Of a stretch of DNA of 64,000 bases, positions 7,289 to 16,639 are shown in pieces. Where the stretch lies: the NCBI GenBank assembly GCA_003224905.1, contig QIAA01000054.1, forward strand, positions 19,228 through 83,227, in the 5' to 3' direction. This DNA is from Acidobacteriota bacterium. Its GTDB lineage: Bacteria; Acidobacteriota; Terriglobia; Terriglobales; Acidobacteriaceae. A model generated the notes under the pieces. The model saw nothing but the letters and a program-made list of their open reading frames with translations, was not told the DNA's origin and ran no database searches. Made by a program: the position numbers and the translations under genes. Numbering within the stretch: position 1 is the first letter of the stretch; every line of letters starts with the position of its first letter.

Positions 7289-7376
7289 ATTAAGGGCCTG
7301 TAGAAAGGCAGGCCTGGAGATTGCCTGCAAAAAGGAACAAGTCGCGGAATGGCGAATGATCGAGGAGTAGCTGCGG

Positions 7377-8546
7377 TTATGACTCCTCGAGAATGCGCTG
7401 CAAGCCCTGCCTAAAAATATCCGGAGCTGTGATGAGACTCACAATGAGGAATCCATCACTGGGGAAATCGTAGAAATGCCCGGGATGCACGAGAACTGAT
7501 TTCGTGCGGATCAACTCGATCGCCAAATCCTCGTCAGACTGCGTGGCCGGAACCCGAACCACGGCGTACCAGCCGGCTTCCACTTCCAAGCGGCAACAAC
7601 TCTTGTTTCGCGCAAGCTGGAGGTCGAGTTCCGTGAGGTTCTGACGCAAACGATCACACAGCAGCGGCTGTAGCTTCTTGCGTACATCCAGCAGAACGCC
7701 TGCAGCGACCTGGATCGGGGTACTCACGGAAAGATATGTATCAGCGATAATCTCCAGCCGTTCCATCGCGGCATTCACTTCGTCTTCCGGGCCGCTGGTC
7801 ACGATCCAGCCCAGCTTCATCTGCGGTAACGCAGAGATTTTCGAGAGCCCACTGAGCGTGAACGTGAGCACGTCTGTGTTATCAACAAAGCTTTTCCGGC
7901 GGGCGCCGTCGTGCGCATAATCAAGAAACACTTCGTCAACAATGAGCGCGAGATTGTTCGCGCGGCAGAAATCGTTCAGCGCAGTCCGCTCCGCCGTGCT
8001 TATAAAGGAGCCCGTTGGATTGTTGGGATGCACGATCACGACCGCTCGCGTTCGCTGATTCATGGCTTTGGATAACGAGTGGAAGTCGATCTGCCAGCCG
8101 TGATCGTAGATCAATGGGTAAGGCACCAATTTCACGTCCTGAAGATCGGCGAGAAACTCGAATAGCGGGTAGCTCGGCTTGGGAACCAGAACCTCATCTT
8201 CAGCATTACAGAGCAGCCGGAAAATGTATGAGTAACCTTCACTTGTGCTGGTTGTCAGAATGATGGAGTCTGGACTGATGCCGAGACTGTGCTGTTGGCG
8301 GTAGTAGGCTGCAACAGCCTCGCGCGCGTTGCGCAGACCACGAGGCTGCGGATCGTAGTCCAGCACAGCTGGATCAGAAAGGGATTTCAGGATTGTTTCG
8401 GCGTCGTAAGCCAGTCCGACCCGGGTTGGATTCGAGACTGTCAGGTCCAGCACTTCCCTGCCCGATTCCGCAAGTTCGCGCTGAGCCTGGGTAAAGCGGT
8501 TGGGAGTGAGCTTCCAGCCGGTGCGGCGCGAAAACATAGCCGACAT
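7377..8546 (-). CDS. PLP-dependent aminotransferase, class I/II
   Basis: 389 residues of fold-type I aminotransferase: TVSNPTRVG near the N-terminus, a TTSTSEGYSYIF cofactor-phosphate region, HPNNPTG, IVDEVFLDY and the PLP lysine in SGLSKI. Substrate is not evident; the family includes alanine, aspartate and aromatic aminotransferases. ATG 8546 is chosen over a 25-codon upstream extension because similarity of pattern begins with MFSRRTGWKL. It is divergent from the STAS gene across a spacer of about 200 bases (8547-8750) in which I see no clear promoter. Confidence 0.85.
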   Translation of the reverse strand: MSAMFSRRTGWKLTPNRFTQAQRELAESGREVLDLTVSNPTRVGLAYDAETILKSLSDPAVLDYDPQPRGLRNAREAVAAYYRQQHSLGISPDSIILTTSTSEGYSYIFRLLCNAEDEVLVPKPSYPLFEFLADLQDVKLVPYPLIYDHGWQIDFHSLSKAMNQRTRAVVIVHPNNPTGSFISTAERTALNDFCRANNLALIVDEVFLDYAHDGARRKSFVDNTDVLTFTLSGLSKISALPQMKLGWIVTSGPEDEVNAAMERLEIIADTYLSVSTPIQVAAGVLLDVRKKLQPLLCDRLRQNLTELDLQLARNKSCCRLEVEAGWYAVVRVPATQSDEDLAIELIRTKSVLVHPGHFYDFPSDGFLIVSLITAPDIFRQGLQRILEES

Positions 8547-8750
8547 GATACCGGGAACCCTTGACGTCGCACTGCGATGCGAGGCAAAAAGCTGATCACA
8601 GAACTGGGGAAAGCCGCTCAAATAGATTCATTTACAGGCGATTTTTCGGGGGTGGCCGCACCTCCAAATGCCTTTATGGAAGCCCTTGCGCACAGCCTCG
8701 GCACCCGATACTCTTATGTGTCTCCCCGGGCTGATCATAGAGGAGGGCCC

Positions 8751-9107
8751 ATGCAACTCAAGCTGAATACTCGCACCTTGGACGGCGTCACGGTTGTCGA
8801 TTGCAACGGTCGTATTGTGTTTGGCGAAGAATCTGCAATTCTGCGCGATACCCTGAAGAAGCTTATTAACGAAAATAAGCGAGTGGTGCTGAACCTCGGC
8901 GGTATCAGCTATATCGATAGCGGTGGGTTGGGAACGCTGGTTGCGCTCTACACTACTGCGCATAATGCTGGAGGCGCGGTCAAGCTTGCAAGACTTACGC
9001 AACGAGTTGGTGACCTGCTTCAGGTCACAAAGCTCGTCACTATATTCGAAGTGTTTGACACCGAGGAGAAGGCTGTCGAATCCTTTCGCAAAGGCGTAGC
9101 TGCATAG
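8751..9107 (+). CDS. STAS-domain anti-sigma factor antagonist
   Basis: A 118-aa single STAS domain. The hallmark phosphorylatable serine lies in ISYIDSGGLGTLVALY, near residue 60. Proteins of this type bind anti-sigma kinases and release a sigma factor when dephosphorylated. The start is set by AGGAGG at 8741-8746, four bases before ATG. No anti-sigma kinase is adjacent. A GAF/PP2C phosphatase at 24249-26015 could act on such a protein, but that link is speculation. The alkyltransferase-like gene follows after 57 bases. Confidence 0.88.
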   Translation: MQLKLNTRTLDGVTVVDCNGRIVFGEESAILRDTLKKLINENKRVVLNLGGISYIDSGGLGTLVALYTTAHNAGGAVKLARLTQRVGDLLQVTKLVTIFEVFDTEEKAVESFRKGVAA

Positions 9108-9164
9108 ATCATTGGGGCGGGCGGCGCTCCGCCAGCTTCTGCTCTTTCCCGCTCTAACCAAGAT

Positions 9165-9506
9165 ATGCCCGCCGCGCAGCCTCGCCGAAAACCGGAGATG
9201 CGCCAGCGCATTATTGCTGCGATCCGTGCCGTGCCGCGCGGCAAGGTGTCCAGCTATGGGGCAATTGCGCGCGCGGCGGGTTTCCCCGGATCGGCTCGCC
9301 AGGTGGCCTGGATGCTGCACCGCTCGTTTGGATTGCCCTGGCAGCGAATCGTAGGCTCCGGAGGCGAGATCAAGCTCCGAGGCCATTCAGGCCTCGAACA
9401 GCGCCTTCGGCTGCAGGCAGAAGGGGTCTGCTTTCGAGGGCGCCGCGTGGATATGAAAAAACATGAGTTCCGGTTTCCCAGGCGTAATCTGAAGAAAGCG
9501 GTTTAA
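9165..9506 (+). CDS. Alkyltransferase-like DNA-repair protein (ATL)
   Basis: 113 residues matching the DNA-binding domain of O6-alkylguanine-DNA alkyltransferases: PRGKVSSYGAIARAAGFPG, then the active-site strand. Where the suicide enzyme has PCHR, this protein has PWQR, so the reactive Cys is replaced by Trp. That replacement defines ATL proteins, which bind alkylated guanine and hand the lesion to nucleotide excision repair rather than repairing it. The rest of the domain looks intact and there is no N-terminal alkyltransferase domain. It ends convergently with the DinB-like gene, with a four-base overlap of the coding ends. Confidence 0.85.
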   Translation: MPAAQPRRKPEMRQRIIAAIRAVPRGKVSSYGAIARAAGFPGSARQVAWMLHRSFGLPWQRIVGSGGEIKLRGHSGLEQRLRLQAEGVCFRGRRVDMKKHEFRFPRRNLKKAV

Positions 9507-10051
9507 CGCTGGCTGAGTTCCTTGGACAGAACTCTGCGGTTAAACTCGGCGGATTTGTTGCGAGGTACGCTCAACGATTTCCAATCACCCTGCTGAAAAT
9601 GCTTAGCCAGAAATACCATCTGTCCGCAGTGGTAGGCATAATGCGCGAGCTGGCGATTGACGGCCTGCATCACGGAGTGATCTTCACCGCGAATTGTTAC
9701 CCGCCTTTCGAGGTCCGTGTCACAGAGTGGCTTTAGCGCAGCAAAGACGCAACCCCAACCCTGCTCCCAAAGCTTCATTACGCCATCACGGGTGTCAGGC
9801 GGGTCAACGAATTCGGTGTCGCGATTGCGATCTGGTTTCTCGCCGTCACTGGTAAGAAAATCCGTCCACCGCGACCGCATATTTCCACACATGTGCTTTA
9901 CGATTATGGCAATGGAGTTCATTTCTTCATCCATCACTTCAAAGAGCTGCTGGTCGCTCACCTGCTCCATGGCGCGTTCGCCCAGCTTCTTGTAATAACC
10001 GAAAAGAGCGAGTGCGTCTTTTAGATACGAAGTGGTGAATTCGAGCGGCAT
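9503..10051 (-). CDS. DinB-superfamily protein, DUF1572 type
   Basis: 182 residues, predicted four-helix bundle. Histidines in IVKHMCGNM (about residue 53) and in the pair LAHYAYHCGQ (about 140-144) fit the metal-binding triad of the DinB/YfiT fold. Members include thiol-dependent metal enzymes, but most, like this one, have no known reaction. It is the third gene of a minus-strand run after hemQ and a carboxymuconolactone-decarboxylase-like gene, only two bases from the latter, so they are almost certainly one transcript. Confidence 0.8.
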   Translation of the reverse strand: MPLEFTTSYLKDALALFGYYKKLGERAMEQVSDQQLFEVMDEEMNSIAIIVKHMCGNMRSRWTDFLTSDGEKPDRNRDTEFVDPPDTRDGVMKLWEQGWGCVFAALKPLCDTDLERRVTIRGEDHSVMQAVNRQLAHYAYHCGQMVFLAKHFQQGDWKSLSVPRNKSAEFNRRVLSKELSQR

Positions 10052-10053
10052 AG

Positions 10054-10449
10054 CTAGACCTTAAACTGCTCGTCAATTTCTACCTGATAACCGGCGACCA
10101 GGCGATTGGTTTCGTTCGCCATGCCGACCACAGCCATCAGTTCTTTAAACATCGCGTCGGTCATGCCTTTGTTCCTGGCGCCGACAGTGTGCGAGGCTAT
10201 GCAATACCCGCACTGGTTACTGACGCTAACTGCGAGGTAAACCATCTCCTTCGTGAGCGGGTCGAGCGTTCCCGGAGCCATGATCTGCTTGATGTCGTCC
10301 CAGGTGCGTTTCAAGGTGGCTGGGTCGTGCGCGATCGCCTTCCAGAAATTATTGATCCAATCTGTCTTGCGGGTGGCCATGATGTCGTCATACACGGCAC
10401 GCACTTCGGGACTTGCGTCTTTGTATTCGATGAGTCCAAGTGTCGCCAT
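10054..10449 (-). CDS. Carboxymuconolactone decarboxylase/AhpD-like protein
   Basis: 131 residues with the AhpD-like helical fold and its redox motif Cys80-Gly-Tyr-Cys83 followed by His87 (CGYCIASH). In AhpD this CxxC plus His couples to peroxide reduction, which makes a peroxidase-linked or thiol-redox role more likely than true lactone decarboxylation. It lies between hemQ (34 bases upstream) and the DUF1572 gene (2 bases downstream). Being with hemQ suggests a link to peroxide handling during haem formation, which is inference. Confidence 0.83.
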   Translation of the reverse strand: MATLGLIEYKDASPEVRAVYDDIMATRKTDWINNFWKAIAHDPATLKRTWDDIKQIMAPGTLDPLTKEMVYLAVSVSNQCGYCIASHTVGARNKGMTDAMFKELMAVVGMANETNRLVAGYQVEIDEQFKV

Positions 10450-10483
10450 TATTTCTCCAGGATTCAGCAGCGTGGAAGTGAAT

Positions 10484-11350
10484 CTAAGATTTTGGCAGTT
10501 CGCCGTTCAGAAGTTTGCCGAGATCTGCCGCCGGGCAGCGCACACCTACATAGAAATGGCCAAATAGCGCGTAGACGGCACTCACTTCGTCAAAGCGCAT
10601 TTCGTAGATCAATTTCTTAAATACGAGAGGATCATCGGCGAAGAGATCCACTCCCCACTCCCAGTCGTCGAATCCGATGGAGCCGGTGATGATCTGCTTC
10701 ACCTCGCCAGCATAGCGGCGGCCGACAAGCCCGTGCTCGTTCATTTGCCGGGCACGTTCCTCGATGGGCAGCGTGTACCAGTTCTTGTCTTCCCCGCGGC
10801 GCCGGTCCATGGGATAGAAACAGAGGTAACGATGCTTGGGAAGATCGGGGAAGAGGCGCGGAAGCATGGCCTCTTTCTGCCGCTGAATGGTCTCGCTGGT
10901 TGCGTCTTTCCATTCATCTGAATGCGGCTCTACTCCACGGTCTGCCAGCTCACGGTACAGCTTGATGGTGGATTCGTATAATCCCAGCTCAATTACCGAA
11001 AGATATGAACTCGTGGGCTCCAGAAAGTCGCTCAAAGAGGTCCGCGCCAACTGCAGTTCGGCCTGGTTCAGCTCATCAAAAGATTGCCGGAAGTGCACGA
11101 GCATCAGGTCGCCCTTGTGCCCGAGCAGAGAATAGAGCCCCGACTGCCCGGCTGGTTTCTCTTCCATTTTGGCGAGTAGCGGGCCAGCCTCGGTCATTAC
11201 TTCAGCTTTGGCGGGACCGGAAAGCTTGCGCCACTCGGCCCAGCGCACGCGCATCATCTGGTGCAGCACGCCGTAGCCTTCGATGGTCAGGGGTACAGGC
11301 GGCAGCTCGGCTGATTCAACTCGTGAGCGGGTGGCGTGGGTAGATGACAT
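10484..11350 (-). CDS. hemQ: Coproheme decarboxylase HemQ (ChdC)
   Basis: 288 residues of the chlorite-dismutase fold in its HemQ form. The signature YPMDRRR carries the tyrosine expected to form the catalytic radical; it is followed by NWYTLPIEERARQMNEHG with the proximal histidine and by GSIGFDDWEWGVDLF. HemQ converts iron coproporphyrin III to haem b with peroxide, the last step of the coproporphyrin-dependent pathway. The Arg/Gln residues that define true chlorite dismutases are not apparent. It leads a three-gene minus-strand operon. The other haem genes are not in this window. Confidence 0.9.
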   Translation of the reverse strand: MSSTHATRSRVESAELPPVPLTIEGYGVLHQMMRVRWAEWRKLSGPAKAEVMTEAGPLLAKMEEKPAGQSGLYSLLGHKGDLMLVHFRQSFDELNQAELQLARTSLSDFLEPTSSYLSVIELGLYESTIKLYRELADRGVEPHSDEWKDATSETIQRQKEAMLPRLFPDLPKHRYLCFYPMDRRRGEDKNWYTLPIEERARQMNEHGLVGRRYAGEVKQIITGSIGFDDWEWGVDLFADDPLVFKKLIYEMRFDEVSAVYALFGHFYVGVRCPAADLGKLLNGELPKS

Positions 11351-11425
11351 CGCAAGCCTTAGTCCTGGCTGCGCTTTATTGTATCTGGTCTCACGGCGGG
11401 AGCGGTCCTGGTTCCCGCTCGCGAG

Positions 11426-13648
11426 TCAGGGCACTACCGTGACCGGATAACTGTTCTCGCTGATTACCTGCCCGCCACTCTTCAGCAGCAACGCCAATTC
11501 ATACTTGCCGGTGGCAGTTCCGGGTGGCAGGGTGCAATAGAGATTTTCCAATTGAACCACGCTGTCGGCCTGCAGTTCGATGGGAGCTTTGTCCTTGCCT
11601 TGATCATCTCTGTCTTTGTTCTTTCCTACGACCACATCTTGGTTGTTACCTCGCAGATGGGCTTCGTAACTAATTTGACCGATTGGCTCGTGACGATCGC
11701 TGATCGCCCAAATCTTCACAGCCATTCCCAAGCCGACCCTTGCGCCAGAATTGGGATCGCCACGGCTCCATGTTTGCTGGTCCAGGTCGCCGCTAATCAA
11801 CACCGGTTGAAAGGCGCGCTGCAGAGCAGCATAGCCGAGTTTCGGCTTGCGGTCGTAGCTGAGCACTGACCAGGTGATGCTTGGCCAGCAATCTACGAAT
11901 TGAAATTGGAAAAAGGAGCCGATCTGTTTGTACTTCACGCGGCGGTAGTGCTCGACGGCATATTGCAAGAGTTCCGCCTGGTATCGCTGTGAATTGGTGA
12001 CGAAGTCCGGCCAGTTCTGCGGCATGGGCAGCTTCACCCCATTGAAGGTCACCTCGTACTGAAAGTCGTGATAGACGAGTTTCTTCCAATCAGGAGGCCA
12101 GGCATCGCCGAACATCTCGCGGACTTCTTCCAGCGACGGCAAAGCCTGTGCTCCCAGTTCGGAAATGATCGGGCCTCCCGGCGGATTGCTGTAATTGTGG
12201 TAGTCGCCCTCGTACCATCCGGCGTAGAAGTGCTCTTTGAAATGCGAGACGGGGCGAACCGGACGGGACGAATCTTCCTGCGCGCCAACCCGCGCCAGGA
12301 ACGGATCCAGCACGTTCACGTTGTAAGCAGTGGACTCGTTCTGGCAAACCCAGGTGATGATCGCAGGATGGTTATAGAACTGCCGAATCATGTCCCGCAG
12401 TTGACGGGCGGCTTCTTCCATGAAGTCACCGGACTGCGTGTAATCCCACTGTAAAGGGAAATCCTGCCAGGCCACGATTCCTGCGCGGTCGAGCGCATCG
12501 TAGAGCTCTTCGCGGTTCACGTGCACACAAATGCGCACGCCGTTCATGTGCGCTTGCCGGAGCAGGCGGATGTCTGTATCTATTCTGTCCGGTGTGTAAT
12601 GCGCCAGCCACATATCGGGGATGATGCTTGAACCGCGAATGAAGAACCGCACTCCATTCAGCCGCCATTCGCCAGTGACTTCATCCAGAGTGATGGTGCG
12701 AACTCCGAAGCTGATGGTGCGCAGATATGTGGTCTGCTGATTGTTCTGAAGCGTGAACTTGGCCGCGTATAAGTAAGGATCTCCCAGATCCCAGGTCCAC
12801 CAGAGCTTGGGGTTTTGCATGCGAATGGTCATTACGGCGGTCGCATGGGCGCCGGCGACTTCCACCGGGATTGAAACCTTGTTGTCAGCTATTTCCGTGG
12901 CCAGCGTGTATCGGCCGGGGTGCGCGGCGTAGATCTCAGCGGTTATGAACAGCAGTGCGTCGGTGCCGCTCTCTTTTTCGTGTTCAGGCATGAGCTTCCG
13001 CTCATAGAGATAAGGCTGGATCTTCACATCACCGAGCCAGGCGGTGTGCCGGATTTCCAATTCAACATGATTCCAGATTCCCGCGGAGGTGCCGTCTTGC
13101 CCGGTTGCGAGGTCCGTGCTGCCGGGCTTGCAGTCCCAATGGCTCAGTACTCCTTTTATAAGACGCTTGTGATCCGGCCACACCGTGCCGGGTTCTTCAC
13201 GCGGGGCATCCACGGTGACTGCGATGTGATTGCGGCCCGGCTTGATCAGACCGGTTGCTTCGAACTCGAATCGCTGGAAATAGCCTTCGTGGGTGCCTGC
13301 TGGTTTCCCATTGATCTCCACTTTCGCGAAGTAATCCACACCGTAAAAGACCAGGAATGCACGGTCGTTGGGACCCAGCTGTTGACGGAGATTGAAATCG
13401 CGTTCAAAGCGTACCCGGCCGTTGAAGTTTGGCAGGCCGTGCAGGTGCCAGTTCGATGGCACAGGCATTCTGCCTGAAGGCGGGAGACTAGTTGTGTCGT
13501 CGACGATCGAGCCGTCGGCTTTGAGCGTAGTCCTGGCCTCAGGACGATAGAGCCACGTGCCGTCGAGGGAGAGCTTGTCGGCGTTTTGCGCAGCCGCGGA
13601 GATAGTGCACAGCCATAAAATCAATGCAACTCTAGTCGCTCGTGACAT
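11426..13648 (-). CDS. Secreted glycoside hydrolase family 2 enzyme
   Basis: 740 residues. An N-terminal signal peptide (hydrophobic ALILWLCTISAAAQ, cleavage near residue 20) is followed by a sugar-binding jelly-roll domain (about 25-190), an immunoglobulin-like domain (about 200-320) and a TIM barrel. The acid/base Glu lies in WVCQNEST and the likely nucleophile Glu in IISELGAQ. GH2 includes beta-galactosidases, glucuronidases and mannosidases; the exact substrate cannot be read off. The C-terminal part is a further beta domain. It is a solitary gene, consistent with polysaccharide breakdown outside the cytoplasm. The 112-base spacer upstream shows no obvious regulator site. Confidence 0.87.
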   Translation of the reverse strand: MSRATRVALILWLCTISAAAQNADKLSLDGTWLYRPEARTTLKADGSIVDDTTSLPPSGRMPVPSNWHLHGLPNFNGRVRFERDFNLRQQLGPNDRAFLVFYGVDYFAKVEINGKPAGTHEGYFQRFEFEATGLIKPGRNHIAVTVDAPREEPGTVWPDHKRLIKGVLSHWDCKPGSTDLATGQDGTSAGIWNHVELEIRHTAWLGDVKIQPYLYERKLMPEHEKESGTDALLFITAEIYAAHPGRYTLATEIADNKVSIPVEVAGAHATAVMTIRMQNPKLWWTWDLGDPYLYAAKFTLQNNQQTTYLRTISFGVRTITLDEVTGEWRLNGVRFFIRGSSIIPDMWLAHYTPDRIDTDIRLLRQAHMNGVRICVHVNREELYDALDRAGIVAWQDFPLQWDYTQSGDFMEEAARQLRDMIRQFYNHPAIITWVCQNESTAYNVNVLDPFLARVGAQEDSSRPVRPVSHFKEHFYAGWYEGDYHNYSNPPGGPIISELGAQALPSLEEVREMFGDAWPPDWKKLVYHDFQYEVTFNGVKLPMPQNWPDFVTNSQRYQAELLQYAVEHYRRVKYKQIGSFFQFQFVDCWPSITWSVLSYDRKPKLGYAALQRAFQPVLISGDLDQQTWSRGDPNSGARVGLGMAVKIWAISDRHEPIGQISYEAHLRGNNQDVVVGKNKDRDDQGKDKAPIELQADSVVQLENLYCTLPPGTATGKYELALLLKSGGQVISENSYPVTVVP

Positions 13649-13762
13649 TGGGGTCCTTTTGCCAGTTCAGCAAAGCAGTCTTTGCAAGCAGATTGGATCT
13701 GCCGTTTTCGTTGCAGGAGTATACCCGAGAAGGGAGCGTATGACAGCGGAGGCCCCAACATC

Positions 13763-14698
13763 CTATGAGGCTTGTGTCTTCACCAGCGCCTTCAGCGCCG
13801 CAACGTTTCTGCGATCGTCTCCCGGCGCATCGATTGGCGTTTCAGCAATAAATGCTGCGTGAGCCAGCCTGGAGTCGTTCAGCAAGCGGCGGAATGGTTC
13901 TTTCCCGATACTTCCCTTCCCGAGGTGTTGGTGGCGATCGAGCTTGGAGCCGCGCGCAGCTTTGGCATCATTGCAATGAACGACTCGCACGTTACTGAGA
14001 CGAATTGTTGCTTCGAGATGCGACATCGTATTACACAACCCTGCTTCTGTAACAATGTCATACCCTGCGACATGGGTATGACACGTATCAAGACAGGCGG
14101 CGACCGGAACCAGACCGCGGAGTCGATCCAACACCTCGGCAACTTGCTCGAAGCTCGCGCCCAGCGAGAACTCGGCGCCGGCCGTGTTTTCGATCAGAAC
14201 CGTTAGGCCTTGTCTGGCAAGATCAAGACCCTGCGCTGCGGCAGCAATGGCCGCTGATGTCCGCAGCAGGCCCTCCTCTCGGTTCATTCCACGAAAGGAT
14301 CCGGGATGCAGAACCAAATATTCAGCACACAAATTCAGCGCTCGCTCGAGCTCACCGCGAAATGCTTCTACCGATTTCCTGAGAAATGTTTCATTGGTGC
14401 TGGACAAATTGATCAGGTAATTGGTGTGGATCACCAGTGGCTTGAGATCGTATTTATCCCGCAGCCGCGTGATCTCGTCACATTGCGGACGGCTTAATTC
14501 GTAGGGTGCCCATTGCCGCGGGCTGGAGGAAAAGATTTGAAATGTGTTGCAGCCCAGGCGGTAGGCTCGCTCGGCGGCATTCGGCACGCCTCCGGCAATT
14601 GACGTATGAATACCGATGCGGCGGGAAGTGAGTCGCGGCGGCCGCTTGGGCGGGAGACGCTTGAGAATGTCTTGCTCGGCAGCGAGAGAAAGGCCCAT
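13763..14698 (-). CDS. nfo: Endonuclease IV, AP endonuclease
   Basis: 311 residues of the xylose-isomerase-like TIM barrel typical of Nfo. Metal ligands and motifs appear in order: IGIHTSIAGG, LVIHTNYLINLSS, LVLHPGSF, LIENTAG, ACLDTCHTHVAGYD, VVHCNDAK, HQHLGKGSIG and AFIAETP. It cleaves the backbone 5' to abasic sites with a tri-zinc centre in base-excision repair. The first about 25 residues are not part of the conserved domain, so the true start could be slightly downstream. It is transcribed alone, divergent from the glycosyltransferase pair. Confidence 0.93.
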   Translation of the reverse strand: MGLSLAAEQDILKRLPPKRPPRLTSRRIGIHTSIAGGVPNAAERAYRLGCNTFQIFSSSPRQWAPYELSRPQCDEITRLRDKYDLKPLVIHTNYLINLSSTNETFLRKSVEAFRGELERALNLCAEYLVLHPGSFRGMNREEGLLRTSAAIAAAAQGLDLARQGLTVLIENTAGAEFSLGASFEQVAEVLDRLRGLVPVAACLDTCHTHVAGYDIVTEAGLCNTMSHLEATIRLSNVRVVHCNDAKAARGSKLDRHQHLGKGSIGKEPFRRLLNDSRLAHAAFIAETPIDAPGDDRRNVAALKALVKTQAS

Positions 14699-14863
14699 TG
14701 ATAAAGTATAACGAGCATGCTCGTGGGCCCGTTGTGCCCGCGCATGGCGATTGTGCGGAGTTATTCCGGCAATTCCTCATTACCAAAAGGCAATTGACGC
14801 ATATTCAAGCTGATGACAGAGTGAGAAGTACGTTGCATTCCAGCAGAAGAGCCAGTTAGAGCA

Positions 14864-16639
14864 TTGAGCCATCCAACGATACAAATGCAGAGTGGAGCTG
14901 AGCCGGTCTGCGAGCAAACGCCGCTGCCGAAGCCATCCAGACACGACCCTGTGTCGAAGGCCTGGCGGCCTAATTATTCATACGCTTTGCTAGCTGTCCT
15001 CACTTTGATTTGCCTCCTGCCGTTTTCGGGCAGAGCTTTTCATGTTGATGACACGCTGTTTCTGTGGGCAGGGCAGCACATTGCGCAGCATCCGCTGGAT
15101 CCATACAGGTTTGATGTCGTCTGGGACCTGACTCGCCTGCCGATGTCGGAGGTGACCAAGAATCCTCCTTTGGCTTCCTACTATGCAGCGCTCGTTGCTA
15201 GTGCTGCCGGCTGGTCGGAGCTGGCGCTTCACTTGGCATTTCTGATTCCAGCGCTTGCGGTGATTCTTGGTACATATCATCTCGCTAGGCAATTCACTGA
15301 GTCTCCTCTCATCGCAGCGGCTGCGACACTCTTAACACCAGCTTTCCTGGTCTCGTCCATCACCGTCATGTGTGACACGATGATGCTGGCCTTCTGGGTG
15401 TGGGCAATCATCTTCTGGACAAAAGGCCTTGCGACGTCGCGGCCGCATTACTTTGTTGTCTCGAGCCTGCTGATTTCTGCCTCGGCCTTGACGAAGTATT
15501 TCGGCGTTGCGTTGATTCCGCTATTGATCGTCTATTCCCTAGTGCGGCGTAGTCGGGTTCGAGTCTGGGCGGCCTATCTTCTGATTCCCGTGCTGGTGCT
15601 GGTTGCCTATCAGTTCTGGACCAAGGGACTGTACGGCCAAGGATTGCTGCTGAACGTAGCGAGCTTTTCCGCGAGCCAGCGTAGTCTGGCCGGACAGACA
15701 TCGGTTCTGGGGAATGCTCTCGTGGGGCTCAGCTTCCTTGGCGGCTGCATGTTGCCAGCCATCTTTCTGGCTCCGGTTCTTTGGCCGTGGAAAAGAGTAC
15801 TTGTAGGAGCGGCTCTGGGGCTGGCGGCTGGAGTCTCCGTTGCGCTTGGGTGGGTGCACTTGGGAAATTCCATTCAGACGGATCACATCCGTCTGGAACT
15901 TCATCGGCACTGGATGATCGTGGGCGCGCAATTGGCTGTCTACATCGCTGCGGGACTTTCTGTTTTGGCGCTTGCGGTGTCCGACTACCTGAAGCGGCGA
16001 GACGATGCTTCCCTGCTGCTGGGACTTTGGGTTTGTGGAACATTTATTTTTGCCGCATTCTTGAACTGGACGATCAACGCCCGTTCCATTCTTCCGCTGA
16101 TTCCCGCTGCCGGAATTCTGTTAGCAAGACGATTGGAGATTAGCAACGGGCGGCTCCGAAACGCCTCCATCCTTGCGCTAGTTGCGTGCGGATGCGTGTC
16201 GCTCTGGATTACGCAGGCTGATTCTGCGTGGGCGAATTCGGCGCGGCGAGCGGCGGCAATCCTGCATGAGAGAACCCAGAAGGAAAAGGGGACGATCTGG
16301 TTTCAGGGGCACTGGGGCTTTCAGTACTACATGGAATCGTATGGGGCACGGCCCGTCGATTTCGCTAACTCGGTTCTGTCTCCGGGTGACATGCTCATCA
16401 TTCCGGAAAACAACATTGAAACTCTCAAGTTTCCTTCTGAGTTGATTGCCTCGTCGGAGCTGCTGGAAATCGACTTGCATCAGCATGTAAGCACGATGCG
16501 CTGGTCCATGGGCGCCGGTTTCTATTCGTCGTTCTGGGGGCCGCTGCCGTTCGCCACAGGACGAGTACCGACCGAGCGCTATTTTCTTTTTCGCATCGGA
16601 AAACCTGTAGGACCGGGCAGCTGGCGATATCAGCAATGA
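14864..16639 (+). CDS. GT39-type polytopic membrane glycosyltransferase
   Basis: 591 residues with about eleven hydrophobic segments from residue 40 to about 440 and a soluble C-terminal part. The acidic pair Asp62-Asp63 (FHVDDTLFL) right after the first helix matches the catalytic loop of ArnT/PMT-like enzymes, which use a lipid-linked sugar donor on the outer face of the membrane. Acceptor and sugar are unknown. The TTG at 14864 is given as start; ATG 14885, seven codons later, is as good, and neither has a clear ribosome site. It overlaps the next gene by four bases, so the two enzymes are made together. Confidence 0.78.
   Translation: MSHPTIQMQSGAEPVCEQTPLPKPSRHDPVSKAWRPNYSYALLAVLTLICLLPFSGRAFHVDDTLFLWAGQHIAQHPLDPYRFDVVWDLTRLPMSEVTKNPPLASYYAALVASAAGWSELALHLAFLIPALAVILGTYHLARQFTESPLIAAAATLLTPAFLVSSITVMCDTMMLAFWVWAIIFWTKGLATSRPHYFVVSSLLISASALTKYFGVALIPLLIVYSLVRRSRVRVWAAYLLIPVLVLVAYQFWTKGLYGQGLLLNVASFSASQRSLAGQTSVLGNALVGLSFLGGCMLPAIFLAPVLWPWKRVLVGAALGLAAGVSVALGWVHLGNSIQTDHIRLELHRHWMIVGAQLAVYIAAGLSVLALAVSDYLKRRDDASLLLGLWVCGTFIFAAFLNWTINARSILPLIPAAGILLARRLEISNGRLRNASILALVACGCVSLWITQADSAWANSARRAAAILHERTQKEKGTIWFQGHWGFQYYMESYGARPVDFANSVLSPGDMLIIPENNIETLKFPSELIASSELLEIDLHQHVSTMRWSMGAGFYSSFWGPLPFATGRVPTERYFLFRIGKPVGPGSWRYQQ

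Noticed and set aside
7308..7328. Terminator between the haloperoxidase-like and aminotransferase genes
   Set aside because: GCAGGC/GCCTGC can pair, but no T-run follows on either strand.
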